Assembly: GCA_910595805.1 (NCBI GenBank)
Contig: CAJVCK010000034.1
Location: forward strand, 1-5,834
Source of the DNA: an uncultured Candidatus Thioglobus sp.
GTDB taxonomy: Bacteria > Pseudomonadota > Gammaproteobacteria > PS1 > Thioglobaceae
Reading direction: 5' to 3'
DNA length: 5,834 nucleotides
Positions 1-5,834 of this stretch are shown piece by piece. A program made the position numbers and the translations under genes. Below the pieces are notes generated by a model. The model was not told the origin of the DNA and did not search any database. It saw only the letters and a list, made by a program, of their open reading frames with translations. Numbering within the stretch: the stretch's first letter is position 1; every line of letters begins with the position of its first letter.

Positions 1-308
1 TTAGCTTTACACATCCTAAAAAGAAAAGACCAAGAGTGGCTGATGCTATAAAACACGAGGTTAAGAAATATATTAAGCGTGAGCGTAATAAAACATTGCC
101 TGAAGATATGGATTTTTGGGATTTTGATTGTCGCTTTGGTGCAGACGAAGCGTCATCTGGTGTGATCCATGTGTCAGAAATTAACAAAGTCATTGCAGAG
201 GCTCATGACGAAGGGTTAGATACATTTTTCTTAGAGGTGCTAGCTAAGCCCGCTAAAAGAACTAAAAAGCCTGAATCAGAAAAAGAAGCTGAAAGTTTTT
301 TGGAGTAA
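1..308 (+). CDS. DUF6172-like conserved hypothetical protein, 5'-truncated by window edge
   Basis: This is the C-terminal 101 residues of a small soluble protein of unknown function. The reading frame is open from base 3, and the sequence before the GTG at 36 (SFTHPKKKRPR) continues the conserved part of the family, which typically begins with a motif like F-x-L-T-H-P-K. The GTG at 36 is therefore an internal valine codon, and the real start lies a few codons outside the window. From memory of the family, the core is a basic stretch (KHEVKKYIKRERNKTLP), then DFWDFDCRFG, then IHVSEIN and FFLEVLAKP. The end is a Lys/Glu-rich tail. There is no signal peptide or membrane helix in the visible part. 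The gene converges on thiG and ends 26 bases before their shared terminator. The family call is by recognition of these motifs; no biochemical role is known to me. Confidence 0.8.
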   Translation, partial: SFTHPKKKRPRVADAIKHEVKKYIKRERNKTLPEDMDFWDFDCRFGADEASSGVIHVSEINKVIAEAHDEGLDTFFLEVLAKPAKRTKKPESEKEAESFLE

Positions 309-328
309 TTCGTTTGAGTTAGTTTATT

Positions 329-363
329 AAAAAAATGCCACTAATTTAGTGGCATTTTTTTTT
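329..363. terminator. Bidirectional rho-independent terminator
   Basis: A perfect 8-bp stem (ATGCCACT at 335-342 with AGTGGCAT at 348-355) encloses a 5-base loop. Seven A's precede it (329-335) and nine T's follow it (355-363), so both strands show a hairpin followed by a U-tract. It sits between the convergent stop codons of the DUF6172-like gene (306-308) and thiG (385-387), which is where a shared terminator is expected. Confidence 0.95.
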
Positions 364-384
364 ACTTGAAATTATAAAATTTCT

Positions 385-1164
385 TTAGATTAGGTTTTCC
401 ATTGGCGATGAAGCAGAAGCGTAGGCTTTTTTCATCATTCTTCCCGCTAAAAAAGATTCTCTTCCTGCAATAACAGCGTGTTTCATCGCACTTGCCATTA
501 ACACGGGGTCAGCAGCATTAGCAATCGCTGAGTTCATTAATACACCATCACAACCAAGCTCCATCGCTTTAGCAGCGTCTGATGCACAACCGATACCTGC
601 ATCTACAAGTACCGGAACATTGGCTTGTTCTTTGATAAGTTTAATATTCGCAGGGTTGGCAATGCCTTGACCTGAGCCAATTAGCGAAGCAAGTGGCATC
701 ACGGCAGCGCAGCCAATATTTTCTAATTCTTTGGCAACGATAGGGTCGTCACTGGTGTAAACCATGACATCAAAGCCATCGTCAACCAGTGTTTGTGCAG
801 CGGATAGTGTTTCTACAATGTTTGGATATAAGGTTTTTTCATCGCCTAGCACCTCAAGCTTGACTAAATTGTGCCCGCCTAATAATTCACGTGCTAATTG
901 GCAAGTGCGTACCGCATCTTTAGCCGTGTAACAGCCTGCGGTATTGGGCAATATTGTGTATTTATCAGGATTGATGACGTCAAGTAAATTTGGCTCATTT
1001 TCGTCCTGACCAATGTTAGTACGACGAATGGCAACCGTAATAATATCAGCCTCGGCTGCATCTGTTGCAAGTTTGGTTTCGTTAAGATCTTTGTATTTTC
1101 CTGAGCCGACCAATAAGCGAGAGTTATAAGTTTTTCCTGCAATTACTAAGGGTGTGTCAGTCAT
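385..1164 (-). CDS. thiG: Thiazole synthase ThiG
   Basis: ThiG is a cytosolic TIM-barrel enzyme. It condenses 1-deoxy-D-xylulose 5-phosphate, dehydroglycine (or glycine imine) and sulfur from ThiS-thiocarboxylate into the thiazole phosphate of thiamine. The 259-aa length is normal and the protein looks complete. Visible motifs are LVGSGKY (18-24), the NTAGCYTA segment (74-81), the Schiff-base lysine K102 in VKLEVLGD, the SLIGSGQGI phosphate-binding loop (160-168), VLVDAGIG (185-192) and MNSAIA (210-215). It starts at ATG 1162-1164, and the N-terminus ([16 protein letters not shown]) fits the family; I see no clear Shine-Dalgarno before it. The gene stands alone: no thiS, thiF, thiH or thiO is in the window, and the upstream 185 bp lack a THI-box motif. 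Transcription ends at the bidirectional terminator. Identity is secure; its regulation is not visible. Confidence 0.97.
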   Translation of the reverse strand: MTDTPLVIAGKTYNSRLLVGSGKYKDLNETKLATDAAEADIITVAIRRTNIGQDENEPNLLDVINPDKYTILPNTAGCYTAKDAVRTCQLARELLGGHNLVKLEVLGDEKTLYPNIVETLSAAQTLVDDGFDVMVYTSDDPIVAKELENIGCAAVMPLASLIGSGQGIANPANIKLIKEQANVPVLVDAGIGCASDAAKAMELGCDGVLMNSAIANAADPVLMASAMKHAVIAGRESFLAGRMMKKAYASASSPMENLI

Positions 1165-1349
1165 AATGAGATTGATTTATTGCTTTGAATATAAGCCGAA
1201 AATTTTACCTAAATTACAATATTGGTACTACAAGTATTTTTTTATTTTTCAAGGAAAATTATTAAATACTCGATTGAGCATAGATAAAGCTATGTGATTG
1301 AGAGGATTTTGTAATTTAACGCTGAAGAATAAGAAAAGATGAAGAAATA
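1165..1349. other. Non-coding gap between tRNA-Ser and thiG
   Basis: This 185-bp AT-rich region must hold the thiG leader unless thiG is read through from the tRNA. I see no ORF of ThiS type, no THI-box motif and no convincing -35/-10 pair with normal spacing toward thiG. The one structured element is a weak dyad, CATAG (1279-1283) with CTATG (1290-1294). It is flanked by two direct copies of GATTGAG (1272-1278 and 1296-1302). There is no T-tract after it, so it is not a standard terminator. Its function is unknown and it may be chance. Confidence 0.5.
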
Positions 1350-1441
1350 TGGCGGAGAGTGAGGGATTTGAACCCTCGATAGGGGATAAACCCTATACAC
1401 CCTTAGCAGGGGCGCGCCTTCAGCCACTCGGCCAACTCTCC
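1350..1441 (-). tRNA. tRNA-Ser(GCT), CCA encoded
   Basis: The minus strand gives a complete class II tRNA of 92 nt. The acceptor stem pairs GGAGAGT (1441 down to 1435) with ACTCTCC (1360 down to 1354). It is followed by discriminator G at 1353 and an encoded CCA at 1352-1350. The T arm is GAGGG-TTCAAAT-CCCTC (1377-1361). The anticodon GCT is the complement of 1405-1407 in a CTGCTAA loop, so it reads AGC and AGU serine codons. The long variable arm with an ATAGGG/CCCTAT stem is the serine hallmark. It lies between the 333-aa gene and thiG on the same strand and has its own promoter just upstream. Confidence 0.98.
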
Positions 1442-1452
1442 AGAAAAAAAAT

Positions 1453-1481
1453 ATTATACGCTAAAAAAATAGCAGTTTGAA
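1453..1481 (-). promoter_or_regulatory. Sigma-70-type promoter for tRNA-Ser
   Basis: Reading the minus strand, a TTCAAA box (1481-1476, four of six matches to TTGACA) is followed after exactly 17 bases by a perfect TATAAT (1458-1453). The -10 box ends 12 bases before the mature tRNA 5' end at 1441, so transcription would start about 1446 with a very short leader. The promoter fits in the gap after the stop codon of the 333-aa gene (1491), so the tRNA need not depend on upstream read-through. Confidence 0.82.
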
Positions 1482-1490
1482 ATGGCGTTT

Positions 1491-2492
1491 TTAAAAGCCG
1501 TAGTTGTATTTTAGGTTTATTTTTTGGTATTGTTCTTTAGGGTCTAGCTTTAATCGAACTTTCCCCCAATCGCCTTCAAGTTTTAATTTTTCTTCCAAGG
1601 CCTTTAATTTTCTTTTTGCATTAAGCATCATCATTTCTGTTTTGTTCCACTCTGACGCATTTTCATCTGTTACATCTAAACGTTGTTCGTAATAACGAAG
1701 TAATTTTTTGATTTGAAGTGTTTCATTGTTAATAACATTCATATCCATATCCATATCTAATTGAGTATCAAGTTCTAGTAGGTTTATATCTAGCGCCTCA
1801 ATTTGATCTTTAATGGGCATTTCTTCTATCTCTGCTTCTATCTCTGCTTCTATCTCTACCTCTGTTTCGTTTGCCGTAACAATGGCATTATTCTGTTTTA
1901 TCTCAATGGGAGGATGTTGCGGAGTTGCTTGGTTGATTTCAACTATATTTTCAGGCGTTTTTATAGGTGTACGCACTTCTTTAGAGTTATTTATAGTATT
2001 AGTATTAGTTTTAATATTTTGAACTTTGATCTCTTGTTGAGCAGGTGGCGTAGAGTCTATTGCCATGGGTTCAAGTATTTTTTGTTGATTTTGGCCTAAT
2101 AAAAAACTAATAATAAGTATTAATGCAATTAATGTTGTGGAGAAATATTTGGTGTTATTGGTGTTATTGGTGTTATTGGTGTTATTGGTGTTTAATTGAT
2201 GTTTGTTGATAAAGTTAAATGACGTAGAATTTTTTGCATTCATCTTCCCTGTCGGGAAGTGAGAAATATAACCACAATGATCGCATTCAACTTCTGTTTT
2301 TACCTTTTTAAAATCCCAATCATCTTGCAAGATTTTAAAATTACAGTGCTTGCATATTGTTACATATTCAATCCATTGATCAAAATAATTAGAAATTAGC
2401 CCGCCTTTTTGGGCTGACATTCTTTTACCGTGTGGATAAGTTTTTTGTTCTTTCTTATTTTTCCAGCTGGTCTTAGAGTATTTATTATTCAT
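1491..2492 (-). CDS. Hypothetical zinc-ribbon, single-pass membrane protein with low-complexity linkers
   Basis: I do not recognise this 333-aa protein. In order it has: a Lys-rich N-terminus (1-30); a probable zinc ribbon with CxxC pairs C47/C50 and C70/C73; an Asn/Thr linker (about 101-114) built of NNT triplets; one hydrophobic helix (about 117-133, STTLIALILIISFLLG); a Pro/Asn/Thr/Ile-rich linker (140-205); an acidic repeat of EIEA units (about 213-223); an LDMDMDM stretch; and a charged, probably coiled-coil region (about 255-307) before an aromatic C-terminus (KYNYGF). The basic N-side suggests the zinc ribbon is cytoplasmic and the acidic C-terminal part periplasmic. No signal-peptidase site is apparent. 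The linkers are encoded by short tandem repeats with periods of 6, 9 and 12 bases, so copy changes stay in frame. The ATG at 2490-2492 is directly preceded by an inverted repeat and has no visible Shine-Dalgarno. A scaffold or regulatory role is only a guess. Confidence 0.75.
   Translation of the reverse strand: MNNKYSKTSWKNKKEQKTYPHGKRMSAQKGGLISNYFDQWIEYVTICKHCNFKILQDDWDFKKVKTEVECDHCGYISHFPTGKMNAKNSTSFNFINKHQLNTNNTNNTNNTNNTKYFSTTLIALILIISFLLGQNQQKILEPMAIDSTPPAQQEIKVQNIKTNTNTINNSKEVRTPIKTPENIVEINQATPQHPPIEIKQNNAIVTANETEVEIEAEIEAEIEEMPIKDQIEALDINLLELDTQLDMDMDMNVINNETLQIKKLLRYYEQRLDVTDENASEWNKTEMMMLNAKRKLKALEEKLKLEGDWGKVRLKLDPKEQYQKINLKYNYGF
1741..1758. repeat. 6-bp tandem repeat inside the 333-aa gene (DM codons)
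   Basis: There are three consecutive copies of ATATCC, the last ending in T (1741-1746, 1747-1752, 1753-1758). On the minus strand they encode the alternating Asp-Met stretch at about residues 246-251. The period is a multiple of three, so gain or loss of a unit preserves the frame. Confidence 0.85.
1824..1859. repeat. 12-bp tandem repeat inside the 333-aa gene (EIEA units)
   Basis: Three consecutive copies of TTCTATCTCTGC lie at 1824-1835, 1836-1847 and 1848-1859. The third has one substitution (G to A at 1858). On the minus strand they encode the glutamate-rich EIEA repeats on the presumed periplasmic side. Near-identity at the DNA level points to recent duplication by slippage rather than selection on the peptide alone. 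Confidence 0.93.
1995..2006. repeat. Short 6-bp repeat inside the 333-aa gene
   Basis: Two copies of AGTATT stand side by side (1995-2000, 2001-2006), followed by a degenerate AGTTTT. They encode the NTNT stretch at about residues 162-165. Alone this would be unremarkable; it is listed because the same gene carries three other in-frame arrays. Confidence 0.5.
2151..2192. repeat. 9-bp tandem repeat inside the 333-aa gene (NNT units)
   Basis: Four perfect copies of GGTGTTATT lie at 2151-2159, 2160-2168, 2169-2177 and 2178-2186, plus a partial fifth (GGTGTT, 2187-2192). On the minus strand they encode Asn-Asn-Thr triplets between the zinc ribbon and the membrane helix. Copies are identical at every base, including wobble positions, which suggests a young array formed by replication slippage. 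Unit loss or gain would change linker length without a frameshift. Confidence 0.96.
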
Positions 2493-2493
2493 T

Positions 2494-2527
2494 GCAATTA
2501 AAATCTATCTATCTGATTTTTAATTGC
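2494..2527. repeat. Inverted repeat abutting the start codon of the 333-aa gene
   Basis: The left arm GCAATTAAAATC (2494-2505) and the right arm GATTTTTAATTGC (2515-2527) pair over 12 bp with one bulged T. They enclose a 9-base loop, TATCTATCT. The arm nearest the gene ends one base before the ATG (2492-2490), and the other lies 11 bases after the stop of the small membrane protein gene (2539). In the minus-strand RNA it would cover the ribosome-landing region. It could be a translation-controlling hairpin, a DNA operator or a weak terminator for the upstream cluster; the sequence does not decide. The stem is AT-rich and no clean U-tract follows, so a standard terminator is least likely. Confidence 0.7.
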
Positions 2528-2538
2528 TAATGTTATCA

Positions 2539-2760
2539 TTAAAAGAACCAGCGATAGATTCCTAATGTGTTGACACATACAAACACAGTATTAAGTAGCA
2601 CCAAGGAGTTGTCCTCGTTTTTCATCCCTTGGATAACCCAGCTGATGGCAGAAATCATAAAAAATATATAGCCAAACTTCGAATAATTGAAGTTTAGCGC
2701 CACCAATAAGCCGCCAGTAATGCCAGTAATTGTGCCTAACCACCCCCAGGCATTATTCAT
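2539..2760 (-). CDS. Small multi-pass membrane protein, possibly PnuC-like
   Basis: This is a short hydrophobic protein of 73 aa from ATG 2758-2760. Three probable membrane helices lie at about residues 4-22 (WGWLGTITGITGGLLVALN), 29-44 and 51-68. A charged turn (KNEDNS, about 47-52) separates the last two. The ending NTLGIYRWFF resembles the C-terminal motif of PnuC-type nicotinamide riboside transporters and of small single-domain relatives, but it is far shorter than a full PnuC (about 200-240 aa), so transport activity is not implied. An in-frame TTG at 2767-2769 would add three residues. I prefer the ATG because it overlaps the end of the OsmC-family gene by only 8 bases (ATGAATAA), a typical translational-coupling arrangement. 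There is no independent Shine-Dalgarno. It is last in the trpC cluster. Confidence 0.8.
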   Translation of the reverse strand: MNNAWGWLGTITGITGGLLVALNFNYSKFGYIFFMISAISWVIQGMKNEDNSLVLLNTVFVCVNTLGIYRWFF

Positions 2761-3166
2761 GGATTTCAAAGTCGTGTGTGACAGCGGCAGTTTTGCCGAG
2801 CATAATAGAGGCAGAGCAGTATTTGTCTGCCGATAAGCTGACTGCCTTCCCCACCTTTTTGTCGTTTAAATTAGTGCCTTTAACGACAAAGTGAATATGA
2901 ATTTTTGTAAAAACTTTGGGGTGATCATCTGCACGTTCAGCTGTGATTTCTGCATAACAATCACGCACTTGTTCACGCATTTTTTTGAGTGTTGAAACCA
3001 CATCAACAGTTGTGCAACCACCCATGCCGAGTAGTAGCATTTCCATCGGACGGATGCCTAAATTTTTACCACCAAGATCTTCTGGGCCGTCCATCACTAC
3101 AGCATGACCACTGGCTGATTCACCAACCATCATCATTCCATCAATCCATCTGACTGTTGTGTTCAT
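2753..3166 (-). CDS. yhfA: OsmC-family protein, YhfA-like
   Basis: This 137-aa cytosolic protein of the OsmC/Ohr superfamily closely resembles E. coli YhfA in length and motifs: VRWIDG (5-10), GESASGH (15-21), RPMEMLLLGMGGC (39-51), FTKIHIHF (86-93) and SADKYCSASIML (112-123). The two cysteines typical of the superfamily are C51 and C117. In Ohr and OsmC this pair reduces organic hydroperoxides through a thiol cycle; for the YhfA branch the substrate is not established to my knowledge. A longer in-frame start exists at 3232, but the extra 22 residues would lie inside trpC and do not match the family. ATG 3164-3166 has a strong ribosome binding site and gives the expected N-terminus. The gene begins four bases after trpC ends and overlaps the following membrane-protein gene, so the three are probably one transcript. 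Confidence 0.93.
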   Translation of the reverse strand: MNTTVRWIDGMMMVGESASGHAVVMDGPEDLGGKNLGIRPMEMLLLGMGGCTTVDVVSTLKKMREQVRDCYAEITAERADDHPKVFTKIHIHFVVKGTNLNDKKVGKAVSLSADKYCSASIMLGKTAAVTHDFEIHE

Positions 3167-3170
3167 ATAT

Positions 3171-3971
3171 TTATCCTTTAAAAATTTCTTGTAATGCGAC
3201 CCCAGGGTCGTCTTGACGCATGAATGCCTCACCCACTAAAAAACTATAAATATCGTGTTCATGCATAAAGGCTACGTTTTCGGAATTTAGAATGCCACTT
3301 TCAGTAATGACCAGAATATCGTCTTTGATTTCACGCAGTAAATCAACCGTAGTTTGTAATGAAACATCAAATGTACGTAGATTACGATTATTAATACCAA
3401 TCATAATCAATGGTAGTTGGAGTGCACGCTTAAGCTCTTCTACATTGTGCACCTCTACTAAAATATCCATGTTGAGTTGCATTGCATGCTGCGCTAGTAT
3501 TTCCATCTCCCCATCACTAAGACAAGCTGCAATAAGTAATATGCAGTCAGCACCCATCACGCGTGCTTCTAAGATTTGATATGGGTCAATAATAAATTCT
3601 TTACGCAGTACCGGCAAAGACACCGCCTTTCTGACATCAATCAAGTATTGATCATCACCTTGAAAGAAGTCTTTGTCAGTGAGTACTGATAAACAGGCTG
3701 CACCATGTGCTTCATAGCTTTTAGCGATTTCGACTGGGTTAAAGTTCTCACGTAAGACACCTTTTGAAGGGGATGCTTTTTTGATTTCTGCAATGATGGC
3801 ATTTTGTTTTAAATCTGCCTTATTTTTTAACGCTTGATAAAAATCACGTGTTTCGCGATTTTCATAAGCGTTTTTCATCATCTTATCGAAAGAGATGTTG
3901 TTCTTGCATTCAATGATTTCTTGCTCTTTGCGGGCAATAATTTTTTTTAGGATATCTGGCGTATTTGTCAT
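3171..3971 (-). CDS. trpC: Indole-3-glycerol phosphate synthase TrpC (monofunctional)
   Basis: TrpC closes the ring of 1-(2-carboxyphenylamino)-1-deoxyribulose 5-phosphate to indole-3-glycerol phosphate, the fourth step from chorismate to tryptophan. At 266 aa it is the single-domain form, without the TrpF domain fused in E. coli. The TIM-barrel active-site segments are all present: AEIKKASPSKG (61-71, with E62, K64 and S67), LTDKDFFQG (97-105), VLRKEFIIDPYQI (121-133, K124), LVEVHN (171-176, E173), GINNRNL (192-198, N194) and ITESGI (222-227, S225). It starts at ATG 3969-3971 on the divergent promoter gap shared with kdsA. It leads a cluster with yhfA and a small membrane protein rather than trpG and trpD. 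I see no trp leader peptide or attenuator in its short 5' region. Confidence 0.97.
   Translation of the reverse strand: MTNTPDILKKIIARKEQEIIECKNNISFDKMMKNAYENRETRDFYQALKNKADLKQNAIIAEIKKASPSKGVLRENFNPVEIAKSYEAHGAACLSVLTDKDFFQGDDQYLIDVRKAVSLPVLRKEFIIDPYQILEARVMGADCILLIAACLSDGEMEILAQHAMQLNMDILVEVHNVEELKRALQLPLIMIGINNRNLRTFDVSLQTTVDLLREIKDDILVITESGILNSENVAFMHEHDIYSFLVGEAFMRQDDPGVALQEIFKG
3174..3179 (-). promoter_or_regulatory. Ribosome binding site that fixes the yhfA start
   Basis: On the minus strand, AAAGGA lies 7 bases before ATG 3166-3164 and is formed by the last two sense codons of trpC (Lys-Gly). It decides for the short 137-aa start over the longer in-frame ATG at 3232. It also places yhfA translation immediately after trpC termination. 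Confidence 0.88.
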
Positions 3972-4039
3972 GATTAAGTATTTTAAATGAATTGTATAAC
4001 TTATAATTAAACTTTAGATTTTGAACACAGTAAAAAAAT
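3972..4039. promoter_or_regulatory. Divergent promoter region trpC / kdsA
   Basis: This 68-bp AT-rich gap separates two genes read outward, so it should hold both promoters. For trpC the minus strand shows TTTACT (4034-4029), a 17-base spacer and TTTAAT (4011-4006), which would start transcription about 27 bases before the ATG. For kdsA a perfect TATAAT lies at 4002-4007 on the plus strand, but I find no good -35 at normal spacing. The two -10 boxes overlap by two bases, so the promoters would compete for RNA polymerase. Neither gene has a clear Shine-Dalgarno next to its ATG. Confidence 0.55.
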
Positions 4040-5602
<1,563 letters not shown>

Positions 5603-5604
<2 letters not shown>

Positions 5605-5607
5605 GAG
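5603..5607 (+). promoter_or_regulatory. Ribosome binding site of yciI
   Basis: AGGAG lies 6 bases before ATG 5614-5616 and overlaps the dapB stop codon (TAG, 5602-5604). This supports the chosen yciI start and close coupling to dapB translation. Confidence 0.88.
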
Positions 5608-5613
5608 TTTAAA

Positions 5614-5834
5614 ATGTTGTACGCTATCATTTCTCAAGATGTTGAGAATTCATTGAAAAAAAGAATGTCAGTACGGCCTGCACATATTGAACGCTTAAAC
5701 AACCTAAAAAACGAAGGGCGTTTGATTTTAGCGGGACCGCATCCGGCGATTGATAATAATGAACCTGGTGAGGCTGGATTTACTGGTTCATTGGTAGTGG
5801 CCGAGTTTGATTGTTTAGAAGATGCTCAAGCATG
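5614..5834 (+). CDS. yciI: YciI family protein, 3'-truncated by window edge
   Basis: This is the first 73 residues of a small cytosolic protein of the YciI/YCII ferredoxin-like fold family, normally about 100 aa, so about three quarters is visible. It begins [10 protein letters not shown], followed by [16 protein letters not shown] with the conserved H24. Next come [13 protein letters not shown] (35-47, with D47), [17 protein letters not shown] (49-65) and the start of the LEDAQA helix. This order matches E. coli and Haemophilus YciI. Family members are proposed to have a His-Asp active site, but a physiological reaction is not established. ATG 5614 has a good ribosome binding site 9 bases after the dapB stop, so the gene is probably the third in the kdsA-dapB transcript. 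The reading frame is intact to the window end; the last two bases begin the next codon. Confidence 0.93.
   Translation, partial: MLYAIISQDVENSLKKRMSVRPAHIERLNNLKNEGRLILAGPHPAIDNNEPGEAGFTGSLVVAEFDCLEDAQA

Noticed and set aside
36..38. GTG as the start codon of the first gene
   Set aside because: The frame stays open to base 3 and the residues before it (THPKKKRPR) match the family's conserved N-terminal motif, so this GTG is an internal valine and the gene is cut by the window edge.
1279..1294. Hairpin CATAG...CTATG as a terminator for tRNA-Ser
   Set aside because: The stem is only 5 bp, and no T-tract follows in the minus-strand direction.
1165..1349. TPP riboswitch upstream of thiG
   Set aside because: I looked for the THI-box core (CTGAGA and the GAACCTGAT-type element) on the minus strand and found neither.
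1350..1441. tRNA-Ser as an integration site for a mobile element
   Set aside because: No duplicate of the tRNA 3' end occurs in the window, there is no integrase, and thiG, a core gene, lies on the 3' side.
1484..1499. GGC...GCC dyad at the end of the 333-aa gene as a terminator
   Set aside because: The stem is short, interrupted and made mainly of A/T pairs with almost no loop; no U-tract follows on the minus strand before the tRNA promoter.
1803..2099. Plus-strand ORFs opposite the 333-aa gene
   Set aside because: They are made of the complement of its low-complexity repeats and lack a ribosome binding site and plausible protein features.
2151..2192. CRISPR array
   Set aside because: The units are 9 bp with no spacers and lie inside a coding frame, so this is a simple tandem repeat.
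3164..3232. A longer yhfA start at 3232 (22 extra residues)
   Set aside because: The extension lies inside trpC, does not match the YhfA N-terminus, and lacks the good ribosome binding site found before 3166.

Overview
The window is an AT-rich stretch of bacterial chromosome made mostly of housekeeping genes. The gene set (a DUF6172-like protein, thiG, a YhfA-type OsmC protein, monofunctional trpC, kdsA, dapB, yciI) suggests a Gram-negative proteobacterium. KdsA makes the Kdo sugar of lipopolysaccharide, so an outer membrane is expected. A low-GC gammaproteobacterium of the SUP05/Thioglobus type is my best guess, but this is an impression from protein resemblance and base composition, not a search result.

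Layout. At the left edge (about 1-308, + strand) is the 3' part of a DUF6172-like gene whose start lies outside the window. It converges on thiG (385-1164, - strand), and a strong bidirectional terminator separates the two. Upstream of thiG come a 185-bp non-coding gap, a tRNA-Ser(GCT) with encoded CCA (1350-1441, - strand), and the tRNA's own promoter (1453-1481). Next is a 333-aa protein of unknown function (1491-2492, - strand) with a zinc ribbon, one membrane helix and several short in-frame tandem repeats. A tight three-gene minus-strand cluster follows: trpC, a yhfA-like OsmC gene and a small membrane protein (2539-3971). A 68-bp divergent promoter gap (3972-4039) separates trpC from a plus-strand cluster kdsA-dapB-yciI (4040 to the right edge). 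In that cluster kdsA and dapB overlap by ATGA, and yciI follows with a good ribosome binding site.

Functions. The genes serve separate core pathways: thiamine thiazole (ThiG), tryptophan (TrpC), Kdo/LPS (KdsA), and lysine and diaminopimelate for peptidoglycan (DapB). Two small accessory enzymes (YhfA-like, YciI) have poorly defined roles. Neither cluster is a classical pathway operon; the genes look grouped by translational coupling.

The only part I cannot assign is the 333-aa gene. It carries four separate microsatellite-like arrays, and a 12-bp inverted repeat ends one base before its start codon. I see no CRISPR array, insertion sequence, phage or toxin-antitoxin module, and I found no convincing new multi-gene system.
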